In this document: piece after piece, positions 16,606 through 26,400 of the stretch | How the letters are laid out: every line of letters begins with the position of its first letter | Position numbering within the stretch: position 1 is the stretch's first letter | DNA from: Rhizobium mongolense subsp. loessense | GTDB taxonomy: Bacteria; Pseudomonadota; Alphaproteobacteria; Rhizobiales; Rhizobiaceae | Assembly: GCF_900099775.1 (NCBI RefSeq) | Contig: NZ_FMTM01000005.1 | Coordinates: forward strand, 186,001-250,000 | Direction: 5' to 3' | DNA: 64,000 bases | Notes under the pieces: model-generated | Seen by the model: only the letters and a program-made list of their open reading frames with translations | The model's database searches: none | Told to the model about the DNA's origin: nothing | Position numbers and translations under genes: made by a program

Positions 16606-18498
16606 ATGAATTACCTGATCGACCGATTGGCGGAACGCGTTCAAGATTTGATCGAACGGAAGAGATTCCTCCATGTCCTGAGCGTAGCCCTTGCCGCCGT
16701 TGCCTTCATCCTGCGTTTTCTGCCGATGCCGGCACACCGCCGTCGCATCTGTGACGGCTGGATGTATATTGCCTGTCAGCAGAAGAACTTCGAAAAGGCA
16801 GCCAAAATCCTCGTTGATCTAAGCAAACGGGAGACACCGGGTGCGGATTCGATGCGGTTATTCCTCTACGAGGTTCTCGGGCACGTTGATCCTCGATACG
16901 CCGACGAGTTGATGAAAGCGCCCCGGTTCGATCGAAACCTGTTGCCAGTTATTGAAGCTGCGCTTCTGCGCAGGAATGGAGAGTATGAAGCAGCTCTCTC
17001 TGCCTTGGATTATATTGCAGGGTCATTTCCTGCGCGGGTTCAGGTCGCCGAGTTCAGGAGAAGTTTGTTGCTGGAGGAACGTAGGCATGAAGAGTTCGCC
17101 GTAGACGGTGCGACGCGGCTCTCACACGATCCCAATGAACCTCTCTTCCAGTTCGCGGCTTCGGTTGCGGCCGCAGCCGATAGTGCCGGCCGTAATGACG
17201 TCCTCAGGTATGTGATCGAGCGAATAGTTCGTGATCGCGATGCGATTCTCAATGACCCGAAGCTTCTTTCGAGGTTCGCTCAACAGGCGGTCGACGCTTC
17301 GATGTGGCTCATAGACCTGGCAGGAGCAAAGCAAGTGGTCGAAGCTCTTCGCAAGAACGGGATGGAAAAAGCGGCAGATCGGTTAGAGGGACGGCTCAAC
17401 CTTGATGCGCTTGAGCCGATGTCTGGCCTCATAGGACGCGGACACCAGGATATTCTGGCGCGCGCTGGGCTGAGCCCTCCGATGACCCAGACGCACGATG
17501 CGGTCATCGTCATCCCATCGGCAGCATTGCGGTCCAACAAAATCGACTATTCCGGCTTTCGCGCCGATATCAGGTTTGTTTTGCAGACCATCGCGGAGTG
17601 CCTCGACACAATCGGAATCCATTACGAGGTGAAGGGGCAGATCAAGCTGCACGGTGTCGAAGACTTGCCGATACCTTTCTTCTCGTATCACACGGTGTCC
17701 GGTCATCGAAATGGTCTTCACTTCAAGGAGACCGACCGTCCATCCCGCTTTAGCTTTGATGCCCGCGGCTATTCCGGATGGTCGGAATTCTCGAGAAGAA
17801 GCCTAGTCGAACTACCACTTCATGAGGTGGATGCGACGGCCGCCAGCAGGTTCTTTCAAGAGGATCAAGCGCAAACCATTTCCCGCAATTTGTCTAAATA
17901 TACTCAGAGCCCGCTTCATACTGCGGAGGCTTTGCCGGCCCGCTTCGTTTTTGTCGCTCTCCAGATGATGGGTGATTCCGTGCAGGAGCTGGCGTTTTGC
18001 AGCCCCACCGAAATGATGGAGGAAGTCGTTAAAGTTTGCGAGAAGATCGGCTACTCCGTTGTTGTCAAACGGCATCCACTCTGTGGTTCGACAGCAATTG
18101 GAAAATACATCCGGGAAAACGAAAGCGCCGGCAGGATCATCTCAACAACTGGCAGCATTCACAGCATCATTGCAAAATCAGCTGCCGTATGCGTGATAAA
18201 CTCCGGCGTAGGTGCCGAAGCACTCCTGCACGAAAAGCCGGTATATGTATTCGGTCGGTCCGACTATATGGCCGCGTGCTTCATTTGCGAGCAGCAGGGC
18301 GAGTTCGAGAAACAGTTCCAGCCTGGAAGAACTGCGGTCTCTGCCGAGGACCTTCGACGCTTCTGGTATCTGCTGCGCAACGAATATGCAGTGGATTTGC
18401 GAGATGCGGAAAAAGCCAAATCGGTTATTCATACGCGCGTCAAGCAACACATCTTGGGTATCGGTGAGGATGAAGGCTTAGTTGCGCAAGGATCGTGA
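16606..18498 (+). CDS. Capsule synthesis protein with N-terminal helical repeats and capsule-synthesis (Kdo-transferase-like) C-domain
   Basis: 630 residues from ATG 16606 (an in-frame start at 16576 is weaker). Seen: a hydrophobic segment near 30-45 (LSVALAAVAFILRFLPM), then about 230 residues of helical TPR-like repeats (CQQKNFEKAAKILVDLSK, NGEYEAALSALDYI). The C-terminal half carries PARFVFVALQMMGDS, YSVVVKRHPLCGS, and VINSGVGAEALLHEKPVYVF with GRSDY. These match the donor-binding half of capsule-synthesis (KpsC/KpsS-like) proteins. I expect a membrane-associated glycosyltransferase whose repeat domain contacts partner proteins. It is the third gene of this class in the locus. The exact sugar is unknown. 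Confidence 0.7.
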   Translation: MNYLIDRLAERVQDLIERKRFLHVLSVALAAVAFILRFLPMPAHRRRICDGWMYIACQQKNFEKAAKILVDLSKRETPGADSMRLFLYEVLGHVDPRYADELMKAPRFDRNLLPVIEAALLRRNGEYEAALSALDYIAGSFPARVQVAEFRRSLLLEERRHEEFAVDGATRLSHDPNEPLFQFAASVAAAADSAGRNDVLRYVIERIVRDRDAILNDPKLLSRFAQQAVDASMWLIDLAGAKQVVEALRKNGMEKAADRLEGRLNLDALEPMSGLIGRGHQDILARAGLSPPMTQTHDAVIVIPSAALRSNKIDYSGFRADIRFVLQTIAECLDTIGIHYEVKGQIKLHGVEDLPIPFFSYHTVSGHRNGLHFKETDRPSRFSFDARGYSGWSEFSRRSLVELPLHEVDATAASRFFQEDQAQTISRNLSKYTQSPLHTAEALPARFVFVALQMMGDSVQELAFCSPTEMMEEVVKVCEKIGYSVVVKRHPLCGSTAIGKYIRENESAGRIISTTGSIHSIIAKSAAVCVINSGVGAEALLHEKPVYVFGRSDYMAACFICEQQGEFEKQFQPGRTAVSAEDLRRFWYLLRNEYAVDLRDAEKAKSVIHTRVKQHILGIGEDEGLVAQGS

Positions 18499-19030
18499 GC
18501 AACGTCTCTGAGGTGATTGAAGTAACCTACAAGGACCCCAGTGCTCTTTTGGGAGCGCAGTGAGCTTCAGCCTTAATTCAGGAAGATGGCTTTAAATCTG
18601 GCATCGCGGACGCGGATCGCGCCACCTAGGAACCTCGGCACTTCTGTGGCAATGTCATGTTGGCTGTATGGATTGGTTTCGTCGTCCCGCTAACTAGTGG
18701 TCCAGCAGCTGGCCTCCCATGGATACGAGCGCCGCGGTCGCCGTCGCGATGTTTTCAGCGGATCGGCAAAGATTTGCCGCGTTCCGGCTTGTTTAAGCGC
18801 CTTTAACTCAAATTGTAGATAGTTCGCTGGGGCTGCTTGCGGGAGCGTGATTGAGCCCTTACTGCACTATGGCATTGATAACGCAGCTGTGATTTTTTTA
18901 GGGATCGGTCCGCCAATTGGCTTGTTGTGAGACGTCCAGTGTGCTTTGCAGGTGCCAATTAGAATCTTTTGCAAATAGGTCGGTTGTGACATCGAGGATC
19001 AATGTCTTCGCCGATATCGAGGGAAATCAA
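18499..19030. other. 532-bp intergenic region upstream of rkpU
   Basis: No gene seen. It separates the accessory capsule genes from the rkp core and must contain the promoter for the export lipoprotein gene. A frame open from 18917 joins the downstream gene, but I place the true start at 19031. A run of seven T residues occurs near 18894-18900. No operator-like repeat was obvious. Confidence 0.4.
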
Positions 19031-20209
19031 TTGGTTCGATCGAGTATTGTGTTGATCTGCCTTGCCTTGGCGGGCTGCCAGGGGCTGCCTGCGCAGGGAC
19101 CTCTTGCCGATACAATAAACAAGGATGCCGGGCGATCCGCTGCAGAAGTCGGCCGCCGAAATGCTGCCGTTTTTGATATCGTCGACGTCGACAGCCGCTC
19201 TGCCACTCTCGTTTCCAACTATGTGGCGACGGCCCTCAATCGCCGTTTTGGCATCGGTGGCGGCGTCGGCCGCGTGGTGATCGGCGTCGGGGACCACTTG
19301 AAGGTCTCGATTTTCGAAGCAGGCAGCGACGGGCTCTTCTCGACGACGGAATCGAAGCAGACGAACCTCGATATCGTAGTTCAGCCGGATGGTATGGCCG
19401 CAATTCCCTATGCTGGATCGGTCCAGTTTGAGGGCAAGACACTTGAAGAAGCCCGTAAGGCAATTCTTGCGTCACTTGCGAACAAAGCCGTCGAGCCGGA
19501 CGTCATTGTAACGAGCGTGAGCACGGCATCCCGAAATGTCACGGTCTCTGGTGAGGTCGGCAAGCCGTCCCAGGTGCCGCTGAGCCTGGTCAGCGAAAAG
19601 ATCACCGAGGTGCTTGCGAAGGCAGGCGGCTCGCAGGCACAGCCCTATGAGGCCTATGTTACGCTCGTCCGTGGCAAGAAAACCGGCACGGCGCTTCTGA
19701 AGTCGATCATCGAAAATCCCTCGGAAGACATTTACGTCCAGCCCGGCGACCGGATTTTCGTGTCGAAGGACCCGCGTACCTTCACTATTCTCGGCGCCGC
19801 CAACCTCAATGCGCGCATCAATTTCGGTGCGAACGATCTCAATCTGCTTGAGGCGGTCGCACTTGGTCGAGGCGGCAACGATCTGGCGACGGATGCAAAG
19901 GGATACTTCCTGTTCCGCTATGAGGAACCTGATGTCGTCATGAGCCTGCTTGGAAGCCAGCGGTTCCATGAACTTCTGAATAAGGGACTGGCGCCTGACA
20001 GCGTCGGCCGTTATCCGATCGTCTATCGTTTCGACATGAGTCATCCGGATAGCTTGATCGTCGGACAGACGTTCCCGGTCAAAAATCGCGATGTTATCTA
20101 CATCTCGCGCCATCCTGCCGTCGATATTCGGATGTTCCTCGGAATTGTCGGGCAACCGGTCGGTATTGCCGCGCAGAGTGCTGGAATTTATAACAACATG
20201 AACAATTAG
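19031..20209 (+). CDS. rkpU: Outer-membrane polysaccharide export lipoprotein (Wza/KpsD family), RkpU-type
   Basis: 392 residues from TTG 19031, preceded by GAGGG at about 8 bases. This start gives a clean lipoprotein signal, VRSSIVLICLALAGC, with the lipobox Cys at residue 16; the longer frame to 18917 would bury it. Seen: a PES-type domain (VIGVGDHLKVSIFEAGSDG, VVQPDGMAAIPYAGSVQFEG with GKTLEEARKAI), then SLBB-like repeats (VTVSGEVGKPSQVPL, FTILGAANLNARINF). Known: such proteins form the outer-membrane exit for exported polysaccharide. Position directly before rkpA matches rkpU of sinorhizobial K-antigen loci; I use the symbol on that synteny. It would work with the exporter at 1003-3718. 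Confidence 0.85.
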   Translation: MVRSSIVLICLALAGCQGLPAQGPLADTINKDAGRSAAEVGRRNAAVFDIVDVDSRSATLVSNYVATALNRRFGIGGGVGRVVIGVGDHLKVSIFEAGSDGLFSTTESKQTNLDIVVQPDGMAAIPYAGSVQFEGKTLEEARKAILASLANKAVEPDVIVTSVSTASRNVTVSGEVGKPSQVPLSLVSEKITEVLAKAGGSQAQPYEAYVTLVRGKKTGTALLKSIIENPSEDIYVQPGDRIFVSKDPRTFTILGAANLNARINFGANDLNLLEAVALGRGGNDLATDAKGYFLFRYEEPDVVMSLLGSQRFHELLNKGLAPDSVGRYPIVYRFDMSHPDSLIVGQTFPVKNRDVIYISRHPAVDIRMFLGIVGQPVGIAAQSAGIYNNMNN

Positions 20210-20430
20210 ATCCAGTTGCTCATCGTTGCTATGCTTTGAAGGGGTTCCATCAGGAATGGTGGGGCTCCTTCCTTTGTTTACAATCGGTTACGGTTGTTAT
20301 TGAAAGTTATGGGAATACAACCGCAGATACGATTTTTTCGGATGACAAGCCGCAGCTTTTATGATGTGAACTTTAGCTGGCATTGATAGCCACCCTCTGC
20401 CGCCTACCGCTATAACGACACCGGGTGAAC

Positions 20431-23400
20431 ATGACGATTGAGATTATTGGGCGCGCAAGCGTTGCTCCAGGCGCTTCTTCAGTGGATGAACTGCGGCAAA
20501 TTCTCGAGGACGGGAAGTGCACCGTCAGCGAAATCCCGGCCGAGCGCTGGCAGCTCGCCCGCTACTGGCACCCGCATCAAGGCATCCAAGGCAAGACCTA
20601 TACCTTCGCCGCCGGCGTTCTTACTGACGTCTATCATTTTGATCCGGCTGTTTTTGGTCTTTCTCAGCGCGAAGCGATGCAGATGGATCCGCAGCAGCGG
20701 ATATTGCTTAGCCTTGTCTGGCGTGCGCTTGAGGACGCCAATCTTCCTGCGGCCTCCCTGAGTGGCGAGCAGGTGGGCGTCTATGTCGGTGCATCCAGCC
20801 TCGATAACGGCAATCTGGCCGTCGAGGATCCGGCGACCGGCAGCCCTTATTTCATGACGGGCAACACGCTTTCGATCGTTTCAAACCGTATCTCTCATAT
20901 CTTCGGGCTGCGCGGCCCGAGCATGACGATCGACACGGCCTGTTCGTCGTCGCTGGTGGCGCTCGACCAGGCCGTACGCGCGCTTGATCGCGGCGACATC
21001 GATACGGCAATCGTGGGCGGGATCAATCTTTTGGCGCATCCGCTTTCCTTCGTCGGCTTTGCGCAGGCGCGTATGCTGTCGCCCGAAGGCCTGTGCCGAG
21101 CTTATGACACGAATGGCCATGGCTATGTGCGCGCCGAAGGGGGCGTCGTGCTGGTGCTTCGCCGCACCGACAAGGCTCTGCGCGAAAGGGATCGCAGCTA
21201 CGCCCGCCTTCATGCAACCGGCGTCAATTCTTCAGGCCGTACCAATGGTATTTCCTTGCCGTCCCGGGAGGCGCAGGCTGCCCTCCTGAAGTCGGTTTAC
21301 GAGGGCGCCAATATCGATGTGAACCGGATCGCCTTCATAGAAGGCCATGGTACGGGCACGCGCGTCGGCGACCCCGCTGAAGTCTGGGCTATCGGCAGCG
21401 TCATCGGCAAGAACCGCCGGGCACCAGTTCCGATCGGCTCCATCAAATCGAATATCGGTCATACTGAACCAGCCTCCGGCCTCTTCGGTCTCCTAAAGGC
21501 AGTCATTGCGCTTGAAAACAACTTCCTGCCGGCAACGCTTCATATCGAGCGGACCAACGAAGACATCGATTTCGAGGACCTGAACGTTCGCGTCAACACC
21601 TCTCCGATCGAACTGATGCCTGCGAAAACTCCGCGCTTTGCAGGCGTAAACTCGTTCGGCTTTGGCGGCACGAACGCCCATGTCGTGATCAGCGATCCGG
21701 ACCCTGTCGCACCGCCCGAGCCGCAAGCAAAGGGTGATCGCGTCATCTTCATGGCAAGCGCCCATAGCGCCTCGGCGCTTGAGGGCCTGCTTGATGACTA
21801 TAAGCAGCGTCTGGAGCAGGCCGAAACTAGAGAGGCGCGCCAGCTTGTCGCTTCGGCGGTGGCGAACCGTGAGGCAATGCGCCACCGTTTTGCTGTCAAA
21901 GCGAAAGACAGCGACGGAGTGCTGGAGGCAATCAGCGCTCATCTGGCAGGCGAGCCGACGGCTGGCGAGCACGGCGAGGTTCCCGGTCAAGGCGTGCGGG
22001 TTGCATATGTCTTTGCTGGAAACGGATCGCAATGGCCGGGCATGGGCGTGGATGCCTATCGCGAAAACGCCCATTTTCGCCAATGCTTCCAGTCCTTCAG
22101 CGCGCTCTTTGAGTATTATCTCGGCGAAAAACTGACTGATCTGCTTTTTTCCAAAGACCTGCCGGAGCGGCTTGCCGACACTAAGATCGCTCAGCCGATG
22201 CTGTTTGCGGTACAGGCGGCATTGACCGACTGTCTATCGGCGCAGGGCCTGAGACCCGATGCGGTTTTTGGTCACTCAGTGGGCGAAATTGCCGCTGCCT
22301 ACGCCGCCAAGGTGCTGACGGCCGCAGAAGCTGTGGCGATTGTCGCCAAGCGTTCGCAACATCAGGACCTGCTGGCCGGCGAAGGCAAGATGGCAGCGGT
22401 CGTCATGAGCTCGGATGCCGCGCTTGCTTTCGCAAAAGCGAACGGCTTTGACAATATCTGCATCGCAGCCATCAACGCGCCGAATTCAGTAACGATTTCC
22501 GGCCCATCAGACGAGGTTCAGGCCTTCCGCGACGCCGCCCGCAAGGCGCAGATCGTGGCGCATGTTCTCGATATTAATTATCCGTTCCATCATCCGATCA
22601 TCGATCGGGCGAAGGAGGCATTCTTCGACGATCTGCCGGATCTCGAGCCAGATGCTGGCGCCGGCACGTTCATTTCCACCGTCACCGGCCGCCATGCTGA
22701 TGGGCAGACGCTGGACACGGCTTATTGGTGGCGCAACGTGCGCGATCCGGTTCTGTTCAAGGACGCTTGTGAAGCCGCGATGGAAATGGGTTGCAACCTT
22801 TTCATCGAAATCTCGCCGCGCCCGATTCTTTCGAACTATGTGACGGACATCGCCAAGAACATTTCGCATCAAGCGGCCGTAATCCCGACGCTTGCCCGTG
22901 AAAGCGGAACCGGCCGCGATCCGGTCGCGCAGTCCTTCGCGCGTGCTGTGGCTCATGGTGTATCGCCGCTTCGCTCACGCAACGCCGCCGGTCGCAACGC
23001 CTTCATTCAACTTCCGCCGCTGCCGTTTGAGAAAGTCGAATTGCGTCCGCAGCCGACGAGCGACGAGATCGACATCTTCGGTCGCGACCAGCGAGTGCCC
23101 TATACGCTGCTCGGCTGGCGAACCGATCCGAACGCATCGAGCTGGAAGAACCATGTCGACGCCAACCTGCTGCCAGACCTTGCAGAGCATGTTGTGGATT
23201 CAAAGGCGATCATGCCTGGAAGCGGCTTTATCGAGATCGCCGTAACGGCCGCGCAGCAATATTATGATACGGACGAGGTCGAACTCGGAAATCTGGAAAT
23301 CGTCCGGCCGCTGGAACTGCGGCATGATCGTATTGCCGAACTTTCGACCGTCCTTTCTCCCGAAACCGGTAACATCGAAATCCGCTCGCGTGAACGGCTG

Positions 23401-26400
23401 AGCAATGACGACTGGACCGTTCATGCCGTAGCCCGGGTGCGCAAGACGATCGATGCTGTGGCCGACGAGCGCGCAGCCCCCGTCGCCGGCGAAGTCAAAT
23501 CGGTTCTGACGGCCGAGAAAACATATGAGAAAGCTGAGCGCTTTGGTCTGCAATATGGTCCGCATTTCAGGTTGTTGTCGAAGGCCGTCGCATTCGGGCA
23601 CGGTCTGATAGAGGTCGATCTCAAGACGGCACAGAAGGCTGCACACCCGTACCTGAGCTACAATCTGAATCCGATGTCGGTCGATGCAGCGTTTCACGGT
23701 CTGGTGGCGCTTTTCGATCAGCTGTCCGGCGATCAGGCGGGCGCGCCCTATATCCCTGTGCGCTTCGGCTCCGTTCGCGTCAGGCGTTCCGAACGGCCGG
23801 TGGTCAAGGCGACGATCGGGATCGAGCGGTTCAGCCAGAATTCGATCAAGGTGCGTTTCCGGATGTTCGACGATGCCGGCACGCAGGTTGCGGCATTCGA
23901 CGATTGCCGCTTCCGCCGGACGTATCTGAGGCGTCACCACACGCTCGATTCCGTCGCGTTTCACTATGAGAGCGTACCGTCCGCGCTTTTTGCCGCGACA
24001 TCCGACATTCATGCGCTTCCAGTCATTGCCGGCGCCCCGGACGTGGCGCTGAATAACGCAACCCTTCTACTCGACGCCGCCGTCTATCGCGCATGCCACG
24101 AGATCGCGCTTGCGCTCGCGGCAAAGAATGGCTCGATTGCGATTGACCGTCTCCACGGCGATGCGGCGTTCCGATCTTTCCTCACTAGCTGCCTCTTCAG
24201 CCTTGAAGATGCTGGAATTGCCTCTTCCGATGATGGAAAATGGACCGTTGCGACTGAGTTCACGCTGCCGCCGGTCCAGGAGGTTCTGCGGGAACTCTAT
24301 GGTGAAGATGCCGGCCGCATCGCGGAAGCCGTCCTCATCAACGATGCGCATCGCGACGCCCTCGAGAAAATCGCGGCCATCAAGCAGGGCAACGATATTC
24401 CTTCTTCGAAGTCGGTTAGCGAAGCGACGCTGGAGCATGTTCTCGCCCATTCGCCGCTGAGCGTAAAACGCCTTTCCGTCGTAGGCGGCATGGTCGATGG
24501 TGTGCTGAAAGCGAAGAAAGGCGGTATCCGTCGGATTCTGGAAGTTGGATCGATCTCGGCCGCCTTCAGCCGCAAGCTTGCCCTGGCGGCAGCCGAACAC
24601 GGCGCTTTGCTCGTCATTGCCGACCCGCGCGAAAATATCCGGCGTACGCTGGAACTCGCCTTCGAAGACAGTGCACATGTCATTGTCGCAGACCCCGATA
24701 AGCTCGGCGATCAGGCCGCGACCGATCTGGTTGTCGTTGCGGGCGATCAGAGCCAGCATTATCTTTCCAGCGACGAGGCGCTCCAGGCTGTCGTGCGCAA
24801 GGCAGCGGCTCACGGTGCGACGCTCGTCCTTGCCGATCGTGCGCCTTCGGCTTTCAACGACTTCGTATTCGGCCTGTCGGACGGCTGGTTTGCAGGAAGC
24901 CAGTCTCCGGAATTTCCGATCGGAAAGCTCGGAACCGCTCGACAGATTGAGGATCTTGCACATTCGCTCGGATTTGCGGACGCAAAGGTCGACGAAGCCG
25001 AGTATCCGGAAGGCAGGCTCGTTTCGCTCGTCGCGCAGCCGAAGGCGGTAAGCGAAAAACCACTGGCCGCCGAGACCGGCAATGGCCCGCTCTTTGTGAT
25101 CGGCGAAGGCTCAAGCCACGCCTCGGACTTCGGGGGGCTCGCAACAATATCCGTTTCGGCCGACGAGCCGAAGTCGGCTTATGCTGAGGCCTTCGCCAAA
25201 TTTGCGGGCCAGCCGGTGCGTGCGGTCTATTATGCCGAGCGCGCGTCGAAGGAAGACCCATCGAAGCTGTTACAGGATCGGCTCGTCACATTTGCGTCTT
25301 TTGCAGAAGCGCTTGCCGCCTACATGCAGTCCGGCGAGGCTGCCGCAAATAGCCGTCCGCAGCTTCTTCTCATCGCGCCCGGTGGCTCGCCGCTTTCCGG
25401 TGATGGGACCGACAGCGGAAACTCAGCGCTTTGGGCCTTTGCCCGCGTCCTGCAGAACGAGTATGAATTCCTGGACGTCCACATGCTCGATGCGGAACCC
25501 GGCGATCGGCGTGTTCCCGGCATCGTGAATTCGATCTTCACATCACATGGGGCAAACCGCGAATGGATGCTCGACGCGGCAACCGGCGAGGTCCGTGAAC
25601 TGCGCGCTGTTACCGGGCCGTCAACGTCCTCGGCCCGGATGACCGGCGGTTATGCCGCTGCCACGATCCGCCAGCATTCGGCCGGACGACTCGACAGTGT
25701 TGCCTGGGAAGCTTGTGAGGTACCGTCTGCTACCGACGGCGAGATCGTCGTTGCCGTCGAGGCAACAGGTCTCAACTTCCGTGATGTCATGTGGGCCATG
25801 GGCCTGCTCCCCGAAGAAGCACTGGAGGACGGCTTTGCCGGCGCCACGATCGGCATGGAGTTTGCCGGACGTGTTGTCGAAACGGGCAGGGGCGTCAGTG
25901 ATCTAAAGCCTGGCGACAAGGTGATGGGCATCGGCCCGGCGGCCTTCTCGACGCATGTGAGAGTTCGCCGGGATGGTGTCACCAGGCTACCCGAACGGAT
26001 GGATACGGTCGCCGCAGCAACCGTGCCGGTCGCATTCCTCACGGCCTATTACGCCATGGTCGAGCTTGGCCGCATTCAGCCCGGTGAGACGATCCTGATC
26101 CATGGCGCCGCAGGCGGTGTCGGCCTGGCCGCCCTGCAGATCGCAAAGCTGAAGGGCGCGAGGGTCATTGCCACGGCGGGAACGCTTGAGAAGCGTCGCT
26201 TCCTGGAAACGCTCGGCGCCGATCATGTCTTCGATTCGCGCTCCCTGGATTTCGTGACCGATATCCGCCGGATTACCGACGGTGCCGGTGTCGATCTCGT
26301 TCTCAATTCGCTCTTCTCCGAAGCCATGGAGCGCAGCCTGGAGCTCGTGAAGCCGTTCGGGCGCTTCCTGGAACTTGGTAAGCGCGACTATTATTCCGAC

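Noticed and set aside
23200..24012. 270-codon minus-strand frame over the RkpA dehydratase domain
   Set aside because: Shadow of a conserved domain; no independent start signals.
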